From: Nectonema munidae
Taxonomy: Eukaryota; Nematomorpha; Nectonematoida; Nectonematidae
Assembly: GCA_030549495.1 (NCBI GenBank)
Contig: JAUIRK010000960.1
Location: 525,501 to 589,500, forward strand
Direction: 5' to 3'
Length of the DNA stretch: 64,000 nucleotides
The first letter of the stretch is position 1. Each line of letters opens with the position of its first letter. The notes beneath the pieces are model-generated. The model was not told where the DNA came from and ran no database searches. It worked only from the letters and a program-made list of their open reading frames with translations. Of the stretch, positions 11,969-23,159 are shown one piece after another. A program made the translations under genes and the position numbers.

Positions 11969-12950
11969 CATAAGCATCAAATTCATAACGATCAATGAGA
12001 CAAGATAATATATAATGAGCATAGATGGAACGAACATATGCGCTAATTTCAAGACGTTCAGAATCCAACTTGGATTCCAAGCTAAAATTCTAAACATCTT
12101 ATGCTCTAGTGTAGCAAAAACGTGAATGCCCAGCAAGGTAATCTTTTGAGGTAGTAGACCCTCCTCCTCACCTCACATTGACCATAGCCTCATTTAACAT
12201 GTAATTAATGAGGTGCTGAGAAATTTATGCAAAACAGGCACAAGTTTCCTAAGCCTTTCAGAAACCATCAATTATCGCAATCCTTTGGGACATGGAGGGG
12301 CCTTTTCTAGCACGAAATATGATCATCTCTTTTTTTTGCCATAAACTTTCTCGACTAAACGTACATTTGGTATAAATGACGTGCCTACATATATGTCACA
12401 TTGACAGACTTTGTGTATACAAAAAAATGATATCATTGAAAGATTCGGTCGCCTGCGATGTGAATCCTTTTGAAAACACATTGAAAAAATAAAAGTATTC
12501 ATGTAACCGTTAAACTGAACTGCAAAGTGTAAATATCTTGTTAAATTCTCGAAAAATTTTTTTTGAGTAGAATTGATAAAAACATGCTAATTTAATGATA
12601 AAGCAACATTTTAAAGTTTTTTTTGGAAAATTTTGATTCCAAAAGAAGGATCGGATATTGAAATGAGGGTAATAAATAAAAGAAAATGCATACTTACTGC
12701 TAAAAAATTCTTTTCACCGCAAGAAAATTTGTATAGGTTTCAAATGGTCAAGGTGTGTGAGAATTGATAGGACAAAAAAATTATTCACGAAAAGACAGAG
12801 AACATAAGAGGAATAGTAAGATTTGCTGATGAGTTTAAATTTCAATAAGAAGGATGACAAGTTGTGATGATGAAATAATATAAACAGGGTTTAATGACGT
12901 CAGAAAGGATAAGATAAAATAGGTAAAGTGAGACTGGCAATTAAGATATA
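11969..12950. other. Unassigned intergenic DNA
   Basis: No gene or repeat is recognised. The composition is less extreme than in neighbouring stretches at about 12130-12320. Confidence 0.4.
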
Positions 12951-13750
12951 ATATGTGTGTGTGTGTCTTGCGCGCGATGCTATAAAGATACAAAGAAAAC
13001 TTGGAAGTGATGATGATGAAAAAACGGAGAAAAGATTCCGTAATTAACATGATTGATTAATATTTATTTGCCGCAACATATGAGGGGAGAGAATATTTTG
13101 TATGTATCCATTTGGCTGGAAGAAGTACCATTAGCAGATCAGGGAATGTGTGTAACTTGTGAGGATGATGAAATGATGTATGTGAGTAGTGCATATACTA
13201 TTTTTGTTGCCACATATGTGCACCAGCGAAAAAGCTTGATTTCGTGAATGTGTGCGTGTGTATAGACAAAGACCGTACGCTTTCTATCTACTCCTAAGTG
13301 GTTTAAGCGTTCGCCATGAGGGATGGATGATATAGATTGACGAATCTATCTGTGAACGTGATGATACGCTGAAATTCACACGTTTATTTATGTGTTAATT
13401 GCTGTGTACTTGTGGAGGGGATGTTCCACACATCATTGCATATGAGAGATGAAGTAATGTAACAATAATAATGCTGTGTTTGGCTGAATGAGCGACAAGC
13501 TACAAATGGTAAAAGTGGCAGGTGTTCGTGACATTTTGCGTTGCGTCGCTCACGAACTCGCTTCTTCATTTGGTCCGCATTCATTCTATTTTTGCTCTCG
13601 CGTTGCTTTCTCTTTGCATTTAGCGCCTACGCGTTTGTGTCTAGTCGATCGGCAGTCTAGAATTTTTCGTCTTGTTCTTTCAGCTTTTCGCCATATTGCT
13701 AGATGCTGTGCTTCGACATAGAATTCATTCATACTAAATTTTTGTTTTAA
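12951..13750. other. More GC-rich island, possible regulatory DNA
   Basis: This segment has visibly more G and C and many CpGs, especially 13480-13690, in contrast to its surroundings. It contains a TG microsatellite (12954-12966) followed by GCGCGC and a TATAAAGA word (12981-12988). Open frames at 13053-13247 and 13488-13721 show no domain. It could be a promoter or 5' exon of a gene I cannot see, or an unknown repeat. Confidence 0.25.
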
Positions 13751-13839
13751 AAATTTTGAATAAACTGTTTTTTACTGGTAATTACTTACGAACCTTTCGT
13801 ATCTTGCCGCTAGTATCCTATTTTGTTTTGTTATTTTTA

Positions 13840-14905
13840 GGTGTATTCGTCGTGCTTTTTCGATGTATTCGTCGTGTTTTTTTGATGTATCGGTGTATTC
13901 GTCTTGTTTTTTCGGTGTATTCGTCGTGTTTTTTCGGTGTATTCGTCGTGTTTTTTCGATGTATTCGTCGTGTTTTTTTGATGTATTCGTCGTGTTTTTT
14001 TGGTGTATTCGTCGTGTTTTTTTGGTGTATTCGTCGTGTTTTTTCGGTCTATTGTCGTGTTTTTTCGGTGTATTCGTCGTGTTTTTTCGGTGTATTGTCG
14101 TGTTTTTTCGGTGTATTCGTCGTGTTTTTTCGGTGTATTCGTCGTGTTTTTTCGGTGTATTCGTCGTGTTTTTTCGGTGTATTCGTCGTGTTTTTTTTCG
14201 GTGTATTCGTCGTGTTTTTTCGGTGTATTAGTCGTGTTTTTTCGGTGTATTCGTCGTGTTTTTTCGGTGTATTCGTCGTGTTTTTCGGTGTATTCGTCGT
14301 GTTTTTTCGGTGTATTCGTCGTGTTTTTTCGGTGTATTCGTCGTGTTTTTTCGGTGTATTCGTCGTGTTTTTTCGGTGTATTCGTCGTGTTTTTTCGGTG
14401 TATTCGTCGTGTTTTTTCGGTGTATTTGTCGTGTTTTTTCGGTGTATTTGTCGTGTTTTTTCGGTGTATTTGTCGTGTTTTTTCGGTGTATTCGTCGTGT
14501 TTTTTCGGTGTATTCGTCGTGTTTTTTCGGTGTATTCGTCGTGTTTTTTCGGTGTATTCGTCGTGTTTTTTCGGTGTATTCGTCGTGTTTTTTCGGTGTA
14601 TTCGTCGTGTTTTTTCGGTGTATTCGTCGTGTTTTTTCGGAGTATTCGTCGTGTTTTTTCGGTGCATTCCTCGTGTTTTTTCGGTGCATTCCTCGTGTTT
14701 TTTCGGTGCATTCCTCGTGTTTTTTCGGTGCATTCCTCGTGTTTTTTCGGTGCATTCCTCGTGTTTTTTCGGTGCATTCCTCGTGTTTTTTCGGTGCATT
14801 CCTCGTGTTTTTTCGGTGCATTCCTCGTGTTTTTTCGGTGCATTCCTCGTGTTTTTTCGGTGCATTCCTCGTGTTTTTTCGGTGCATTCCTCGTGATTTT
14901 TCCGT
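13840..14905. repeat. 22-bp CpG-rich minisatellite, about 48 units
   Basis: The unit is CGGTGTATTCGTCGTG plus a T run, 22 bp in most copies. The first units carry CGATG or TGGTG variants, and a few units are 1-2 bases short or long. From about 14658 the unit switches to CGGTGCATTCCTCGTG for the last 11-12 copies. Because 22 is not a multiple of three and the unit lacks stops, several frames stay open on both strands. They give 22-residue periodic translations such as TTNTPKKHDEYTEKTRRIHR. I do not regard these as genes. Confidence 0.95.
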
Positions 14906-15130
14906 GGATTGATTTTGGTCGATTTCTCGTATTTTAGGTGGATTTCTCGTACGCAAAGATTTTTCACAATCGGCATTTTTTCATTGAAGTAATTAACATA
15001 TCAAAACTGTAAAATTTATTCAATTATTAAAAAAATACAAATTTGAAATAAGTTTCGGAAAAAATTGAGAAAAAAATGAAAAATGTTTCTTTTTAGCCAA
15101 CTTTGCTTCAGGATTATCACGCGTTAACAT

Positions 15131-16650
15131 TCAACAAAAATCTCCTATCATGTTTGGATTCCATCTTCCCTTATATCTACTTCCCATCTTACTAATGTCT
15201 TGATGAAATCTTTCCCCATGTTCATCACTGACTGCTCCTAGGTTTGGAGAAAAAAAGTCTAGGTGAGAATGAAGAAAGGGAATTTTCAATAACATCCGAC
15301 ACCCCATATCCTCATATGCTTCCACCAATTCATTGATACGGTTTTTGTAATCCAGAGCACGTACATTTTCCAAAAAACCGCTATACACTGATTTAAAAGC
15401 ATTTAAAGCTCTCTGTTCTTTTTTCCAAAAAGGTCGTTAAAACAATTGTCCCTCATCATTTCTCGAATTTGGGGGCCAACAAAAATGCCCTCCTTCAATT
15501 TCGCGGAACTCAAATTCGGAAATAAGTGAGTTAACTGTTGGAAAGCAGAACTACTTTTATCAAAAGCTTTCACAAAATTTTTTATCAAGCCCAACTTGAT
15601 GTGTAAAGGGGGTAAGAGCGCCTTATTCATATTGACCAGTGGAGTTTTCTTAGCACTGTGTTGGCCTGGCTCAAATGAAGTTCTCTCACCCCAGTCTTTT
15701 TTTGTAATGTTCAGAAACTGCTCTACTGTCCCAGAGACAGAGAAAGGAGCAATACTTGGTGAAGCCGGCTTGCATACCCATTAGGAAGCCTATGACTATG
15801 AAATCGCCACATAAGCTCCATTGATGTTGTGAGTATCCAACTGCTTCAAGAAGGAGCTTCATATTGTCATAAGACTCCTTTAGGTGAGTTGAGTGAGCAA
15901 CCGAGTCACTTGGGTATTTGTTGCCGTTATGGAGTAAAATAGCATTTAGACTCTTTTTGAAGGAATCTATAAAGAGTCTCCATTCTGATGGCTCATGTTG
16001 AAAGCCTAAGCAGTTGTATAATTCAGGAACGTTGCAACAATAACATAAACGCTTTTTGCACGCAAAATAAGAAGATTGTTCGGCATTACGCTTTCTGTAC
16101 TTTGTGATCCTCACCTCCTTTTCAGCCAAATTATGTTGTTTGAGCCTTGAAACCAACAACTCGGCGTGTTCTTTCGTGAGATAGAGGTCGCGTATTAGAT
16201 CGTTTAGCTCACTCTGTGAAAAAAGTGTTGGTTCATAGTCTACTTCATTGATACAGGGTGAAGTGCTTATTCTGGAAGAGTTTGATTCTGCAGAACTCGC
16301 CTCCTCTCCAGATAAGAATATGTCCTTGTTTTGGGGTGGTTCAAGTACTGGATAATCATCAGAATGATAAACAGGTCTGATCTGACGGAAGATTCGGATA
16401 CATAATTTTTGTTCTAGATTCATGTTTGAAATCTTTGATTTTAGTGAATTTTAATAACAATCATCGGCATGGCTTGTCGGAACTCTCAAGATCATTAGAA
16501 CGACAAGCTTGAAAGATGACTTTCTACCATTAAACCAGCCAGTCAGGGCGTTGTAACATGATTTGCAAGAAACGTGTGGAGCCCAAGATTTATCTTGGTC
16601 TTCTATTCTACAACCAAAATAACTAAAGTAAGCTGCTTTCAGTAAAGGAA
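15131..16650 (-). pseudogene. Decayed member of a multicopy arthropod orphan family (LHNGNK / GERFHQDI)
   Basis: Minus-strand blocks in order: a Cys/His-containing start with FGCRIEDQDKSWAPHVSCKS (about 16610-16550); a linker with acidic and Ser-rich sequence; FSQSELNDLIRDLYLTKEHA then RLKQHNLAEKEVR (about 16220-16110); EWRLFIDSFKKSLNAILLHN (about 15985-15930); CGDFIVIGFLMGMQAG and FLCLWDSRA; PPLHIKLGLIKNFVKAFDKS and LKEGIFVGPQIREMM (15615-15440); and LHSHLDFFSPNLG then GERFHQDISKM (15280-15180). I recall this arrangement from a family found in many copies in arthropod genomes and annotated only as uncharacterised. Its multicopy nature suggests a mobile element, but I cannot name a superfamily. 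The frame is interrupted in a few places. No terminal repeats were found. Confidence 0.7.
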
Positions 16651-16989
16651 TTATTGTATAGTTTATTATAAAATAATGTCAAAATACCATTCATTAAATA
16701 AATTTTCAAAAAAAAAATAGTCGAAATCATAAAAAATACAAAATTTAAAATAAAAAAAATATTTTCTCACTTTACTTACTTCATAACGCTTACTAATTAA
16801 AAATACTCCAGCGAACTTATAGCAAAAAATATATGTAAACCTTTCATGTAAGTTTTGGGTTATATCTCGGGAACCTGATGAGATCAGCCAAAACAAATAC
16901 CAGAAATGAAATCAGCGTACTTGATTTAGTTATTTTCATCTAATTTCATACTTGCCTCAAATTTTTTGTTTTTAATGAGTGTAGTGTAA

Positions 16990-19481
16990 ATCTGTCACGC
17001 TCAAATTTTTGTATTTCAACATCAATGGCGTGGCTAATAAACGTAGCGCTCTAATTGAGCTTCTGGCCGAACATAGCATGGACGTTTTCTCTCTGAACGA
17101 AGTAAAATCTTAAGCCAAGTACTAAATCCGATTCCTCGGATATAGGACATTTGTGCATCCGGGTACAAGCTATTCACGAGGCCTAGCAATGGGTGTGCGT
17201 GAAGGGTTAAAGGTTTCCAGCTTCACAATAAGTGACTCTGGGGGCTCAATGGCTCTGAAACTTGATCTTGGTAGAGCTGGACATTTAGTTGTGTTGGGTT
17301 GTTACAACCGGCCAGTAACCCTTTGTTGGATTACAAATTTATCGAAAGATATTTTCGCTCTTCTGATAAGGTGCTACTACTAGGTGACCTAAACGCTCAC
17401 CACACTAGACTGTTTAGTGAAACCAATAGCTTGGCTGGCACCGACTTACTCAAGTTGGTAGAGGATTCAGCCCCGCGGGTCATGAGGTGCATAGGAGTAA
17501 AACCCCCCGTAGAACTTGCGGAGTGTGTCAACGATGATATTCTCTCTGCGGCACGAAAAGCAGTTCCCTTGATGGGGGTTAGAAAATACGAAAATCCAAT
17601 TCCGAAGAATGTCCTATTACTCATCAAGGAAAAACGAGCTCTCTATAGAAAATACACTACCACAAGTGACGCCGAGACAAAGAATCTTATCAATCGATTA
17701 CAAAACTCATTAGGAAAAAGCTCGGCGAAACCACATCTAGGAAAGTTACAAGCATCACAGAGGCCTCTAACCCGCGACAGGGTTCTTCGAAGTTCTGGAA
17801 CCTGGTTAGAGGGCTGAAGCCTGGCTGCAAAGATCCAACGTCGGTCACTTGGAATAACCGAACAGCCATTGAGGTGGAAGATAAATGTGCGCTGCTTGCT
17901 GGTTATTACGAAGATGTGTATAGGAAAAATCCAGGTCCTCTGCTTACCTTGCATCATGCATGATGTTGCTAAAAGCTTAAATGATGGCCTCTACGTAGGC
18001 ATGATATCTTATGACCTGGAGAAGTCTTTTGATACAGTTTGGCATGATGGTTTGCTGTTCAAACTTAGTAGCATGTTTGTGCCATCATGCATCTTCAAGG
18101 TAGCTTACAGTTTCCTTTCTCGACGCTCATTCCAGATCAGAATAAATAACAAATTTTCAAGGAGAATAAGTCTAGGACGCGGGGTCCGCCAAGGTTCACC
18201 TCTAAGCCCCCTTCTGTTCAACATCTACATATCTGACATTAGGGACTCTTTCAATAAGTCAATCTATGCTAGGATAATCAGTTTTGAAGATGACATGTGT
18301 ATATTACTCCGCTAAGCGTGTACCGCGTATTTGCAAACACCTTACGGACGTAAATACCATATTAGGGGGGTATTTCACTGGATGAAGGTGAATTACTCTA
18401 AATGCAAGTTCATCATCTTTGGCGCTAATTGTCCCAAAAATAACCCGCCAATTATAGGGAATATTCCCCGAGTTCGCCACCTAAAATATCTAGGAATCAA
18501 TTGGGATGCAAGATTTAGTTTTCATCGTGAAGCTCACGAAAAGATAAAAAAGAGGAAGAAGGATCTAGCGCTATATGGATGTCTTAAAGACCTTGAGGTC
18601 AATTCCACAGCGGTAGGCAAGGTCATTAAAATCCTAACAATGCCGAAATTGGCTTATGGCAACTCCATTTTGGGATGCCTTCCCTCAACTTGGACCAACA
18701 AAATAGACGACCTCGTGTACAAACTTTTTAGAATTGTTTATGGCAACCCTTTTATATAATATTGTATAAGCTATTGTATAAGTTATCCATATACAATAGC
18801 CCCCAAGCAATAGGGAATTCTGCGTTCTGCGTAATAGTTCTATTTTTCTGAGTTCTAGATCCGCCTACTTAAATTTAGGATTGGCACAAGGTATAAGTCC
18901 CAAAACAGTTTCATGGTACGAGCTAGGTTAGGCATAGTCGGTATTCTGGCCTCTGCAGGAGTATGCCTGTAGGACCGGCTATATATTCCTATTGTAAAAT
19001 ATATATCTTAGGGATAACATATATACTCATATCATGTATATATGGGATGGAGTCAAATTCCAGGGGTAGGTTGTTCCTAACCTAGCATGCTCTAAATTGT
19101 GTATACCTTTCTTAACCGTTATAACATGTATCAAATTTAAGAACAAGCTACATTCCGTTGTGCCAGTTTTTTATCCTGGTTTTCTTCCTCCAAAGAATTA
19201 AAAGGTTTTTGCGGTTAGGTAGTCTGGCGACCCGATTCTAACCTTGTTAGTAATCAAGCTATCACTAGACATTATCGATCACTCAGCTGTATTTATATAT
19301 TTGTAACATACATTCTTGTAAAATAATATATATAACAAGGTAATAGCTATGCAGTAACAAGTGCCGGTAGGCGTTTAGTGGGATGGAAAGCCCAGGTAGA
19401 CCTGGACTCAGCATTCCGGGCGGGCCACGATATCCGAAAGGATGGGTGCGAACGTCACAAACAACTTAACTAACTAACTTA
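16990..19481 (+). mobile_element. Non-LTR retrotransposon (LINE, probably Jockey-like), 5'-truncated and internally deleted
   Basis: Order along the plus strand: endonuclease start (YFNINGVANKRSALIELLAE, about 17008); endonuclease core LLGDLNAHHTRLFSETN (about 17373-17425); a linker with CIGVKPPVELAECVNDD; then reverse transcriptase with YDLEKSFDTVWHDGLL (about 18010), GVRQGSPLSPLLFNIYIS (18180-18235) and FEDDMCI in place of the usual A/YADD. A thumb region with HLKYLGINWDARFSFHREAH lies at 18480-18540. A C-terminal segment and 3' UTR run to an ACTAACT-type simple tail at about 19465-19481. The first reverse transcriptase motifs are missing, and stops and frameshifts are present. LINEs copy themselves by target-primed reverse transcription; this copy cannot. 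Confidence 0.88.
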
Positions 19482-19659
19482 ATTCCTTATTTTTTTATAA
19501 TTAAATAAAAATATATTTAATGATAATAATTATATTTGGAAAGATTTCAAACTTTTTCTTAAATTTAAAAGTGTAGATGCTTCAAGTCCAAATTCAAGAT
19601 AAATAATAATTGATCTCATGATAAAGTTGCTAAGAGTAAAATGTTTACCGAATAAAACT
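19482..19659. other. Short AT-rich spacer
   Basis: No feature is seen. It separates the LINE tail from the hAT remnant. Confidence 0.4.
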
Positions 19660-20833
19660 TCGGACACAATAGCTACATTTTGCAAAGAAAGTCTTGTCGA
19701 GTCAGGACTATAGATATGAAAAAATACATAGCTTTTGGTGGAGACAATACTAATAGGAATTTTGGTGGATGTTTAGGCAAAAGCACAAATAATGTGTTTG
19801 CAAAACTGAAAGAAAGCATGAATCAATCAATAGAAGGTATTGGATGCCCAGCACATTTTCTACACAATGCTGCTCATATCACGACTGGTGTTTTATCGGT
19901 TGACATTGAAGTAATTGTTGTTAAAAAATTTTCATACTTCAGTATCTATGCTGTTAGAAGTGGAAAACTTAAAGATTTTTGTGAGTTTGTTAATGTTGAA
20001 TATTCCTCAGTTCTTTCACATTCTAAAACTCGTTGGCTTTCTCTGAATAAAGCAGTTGAAAGAATCATAAAATTATTTGAAGACCTTAAATCTTATTTCT
20101 TTTCTGAACAAATGGCACCTAAAATTATTCTAGAATTTTTCAATAATCCTCTTAGTGAAGCTTACCTAATATTTTGTTCATAGTCTTGATTTTGTTTTCA
20201 GCAGTAGAATTATGAAAATTGAAAAAAGAAAAAACAGTGAATGAAGTTCTCGGTTGCCTGAATGAAATCATTGATGTTATGAGAGAAAGAATGGATGAAA
20301 AATGTGTTCCTTTTTCCGTAAAGAGTTGTATCAACAATGAAAATGTGTCATCACATGATAAAATAAAATTTCTGTATGAAGTCGATAATTATTATGCCAT
20401 TTGTTACAACTATCTTATTAAATGGGTTTCATCTATTAAACATTTTGAAAGTTTTTCATGAATGCTATTAAATACTATTCCAACATGGGAACAAGTGAAA
20501 TCATCCTGTCTAGTGTTGAAAAACAAAGGTATAATAATTGATGACAACAAACTTTTTTATCAGTGGTCTGTCTTCAAAAAATTTCTGGCTGAAGAGATTG
20601 AAGTCAAAACTGATGAGTTGAAAATGAAGATATGCCACGAAAGCTGGACTTGTATTCTCATTAAAATTGAATTTCAAGAACAATACTCAGAATTGTTGGT
20701 TTTGTGCGAATATTTATTCAGCATTCCAGCTCATAATGCTAATGTTGAACGTTTATCACTCATGAAATTTCAATGGACTGATGAGAGAAACAAATTGGAT
20801 GTGGATTCTATAGAAGCTATCCTGCAATGTTAA
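19660..20833 (+). pseudogene. hAT-type transposase remnant
   Basis: The frame at 19680-20183 reads IAFGGDNTNRNFGGCL, then IEGIGCPAHFLHNAAHI, and SKTRWLSLNKAVERIIKLFE. This is the RNase-H-like core of a hAT family common in insects and other invertebrates (family pattern 'NTNTNFGG...GC.AHI.HN'). Two further open stretches at 20219-20461 and 20462-20833 continue it. They end in the dimerisation motif AHNANVERLSLMKFQWTDER (about 20728-20788). Between them lie a frame change and a stop. The N-terminal zinc finger was not found and I saw no terminal inverted repeats. Relatives are about 550-650 residues. Confidence 0.75.
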
Positions 20834-22374
20834 TGGAACTTTAATTTCAGTTGTAAAGAATTTTATTGGTATGTGTTAGGAAACAAAGCCTATTAAAAAG
20901 TGCAAAATCTTCAAAAAAAAAATAATTGAAGCATAAATAATAAGTGATATTCAAGAAAATAATTCATTGTAATTTTTTTGTTGTTTTAAGTTACTTTCAA
21001 ATAAAATATGCATTTTTTTATTTATGTTGTACAAATTTTTTTCAAAATGAAATTACGCCTATACAATAAGATTTTATAAATATTTAACGTTACAATTAGT
21101 CAAGTTTAATTAAACCCAATTTTATCAAAACAGCTTTGTGTGTCACCAAAAAATTCATTTGTTTAAAATTATTTATATTAATAATTTAATAATAATTAAT
21201 TTTTATTAGTAATAAACTTAACATTATTCTGTCATACAAGTGCCCGGATATTTTAATTTTGATATCTCTGTTTATTGTCATATAATTTAAAAGACTTTTG
21301 AGAGCGGTGATATGTTCCTCCCTGCTTATGCTAGAATTCGGTATTGAAAATCGGCAAAATTGGAGATCATAGTATTAAAATCGGTATCCAAATGCGAACT
21401 ATTTTGTTTCATTTTCCATGCCAAAACGCGTTTCTGATTACTTTCATGTTAAATCACGTTTCATGATCATTTTTCCTATTTCGATTGATCTTTTTTTCAC
21501 ATTTTTCAATGCACTGTTTGTAGCATTGATGCTTAAAAAGTTCCAGAGAAATTAGATACATTTTTGATTTTGCATTATATACATATTATATGCTTTTGAA
21601 TGTTAAAAATATTTACTGAAAATAAATGCAACTTATGAGTGTTTTGGTAAAAAAAAACATAATCAATCGGACACTGAAAAGTAAAAAAAATCTAGTATCT
21701 TTCCAATCACCAATTGACTTGGTCAGATGTGAAAGCGTATTTACCTCTAGTTCCCTTAGAAAATTCCAGAAATCATATGGCCTCTTGCATGAGTTGGATT
21801 ATTTTATCTCCACGCCTAACGTACATTTGCTCGCAACCTTAAAAAATTAAGCCGGTACCCGCAGGTCCGCCAAAATAATCTTCTACGCGCATTAATCTTT
21901 GAAAGCATGCCTTTGCTTCTAATCATTCTCTCCTGGTTTACTTTTTTGCGCCATAAAATGAATTTTAAGCACAAACCTTTTTCAATCGTGGAATATCATC
22001 CACAGGTATACGAACATATGTGTACTGCACACCCGTGCTGGTTTATGTTAGTGGCAGAGGAGGGGGGGGGGGAGGGGTGTTAAAAGTTTATTATAACAGA
22101 AACTAAAAAATCTTAGTCTTATGTTCAATTTTTTGAATGAACTGCTATGCAAATTGAGGAATGCATGCGCACGCTTTTTAAATTTGGAAAAAAGTTAAAA
22201 CATTGTTGAAAATATTAGCAAAATTAATCAATTTTTTTCCTAATAAGTCATATAAATATATATGACGTTGATATTTTTAGCTTTTGGCCAATTTTTCTTT
22301 CAGCGAAAGGTCCAGCTAAGCTGGTGAAGAAGCCGAAGCTATCAATCGCCCTAATTCATAGTTTGACAAAAATG
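20834..22374. other. AT-rich intergenic DNA
   Basis: No gene is recognised. A 74-codon open frame at 21626-21850 has no known motif. A G run with GGAGGGG interruption lies at about 22059-22078. Confidence 0.45.
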
Positions 22375-22990
22375 TTTCTTTTCCCAATTGATTGTTCCTA
22401 ATTCTTTTTCTAGGGTAAAACCTGCAACATTTGGTTTCAAAATAATTAGTCTCAAAATATCTTGTCCAAAATAGCTAGTTCGAAAATAGCAAGTGCCATA
22501 ATAGCTAGTATCCAAAATAGCTAGTATACTAAAACACCAATTTCCTATTAGTCTTGTAATATTCAAATAACAGAACCTTGCCTTATGAATTTTAAATAGA
22601 TTGTATTAATTTTTTAATTTTCTCTATAAAAGTTTTGACGTTGATGTTAGCACATACGACCTCCTTTTTAATGTTATATATAACTTTTAAATAAAGTATA
22701 TCATCAGCTTTACTACTTTTTCAAACCTAGAAATAGAAATCCTCTCAAGAGAACAGTTTCCCTAATTTTTATAATGAATAGGAATATTTCTGTTGTAAAA
22801 ACAAATTAATAAAAATAAAATATTTTTTATTGTAAAAAAATAAATTATGATCCTGTTCTTCCAAACCAAATTTTTCCTAGTCGAAACAGATGATTATAAG
22901 ACTAAACAGCTAGTCCCAAATTAACTATTTTGGTATACTAGCTATTTTGGGAGAAGCTATTTTGGAACTAGCTGTTTTTTGGGACTGGGA
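22375..22990. repeat. Foldback repeat built of inverted short subrepeats
   Basis: The left arm (about 22430-22540) is several copies of a CCAAAATAGCTAGT word. The right arm (about 22905-22985) carries the inverse, for example GGTATACTAGCTATTTTGGG. The words CTAGTATACTAAAA and TTGGTATACTAG form the best inverted match. The interior is A/T-rich. I could not fix the outer ends or a target duplication. It resembles the elements at 6.1 and 58.0 kb in organisation. Confidence 0.65.
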
Positions 22991-23159
22991 AGATTTAATC
23001 GTGGTCGCCTAAAACAGGGTGAGAGAAAATCATTAAAATATTATGAAGAAAATGAAATGATTAACTGTATAAAATTTGAAATACTATAAACGGAAAGATA
23101 ATAAATATATATATTTTTAGATGAATACAATTCTTGAAAAATACAAAAATTTTTTTATT

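Noticed and set aside
13756-14976. Open frames of 379 and 393 codons on opposite strands
   Set aside because: They lie entirely on the 22-bp tandem array. The unit has no stop in several frames on both strands, so length is not evidence of a gene. The translations are pure 22-residue periodicity.
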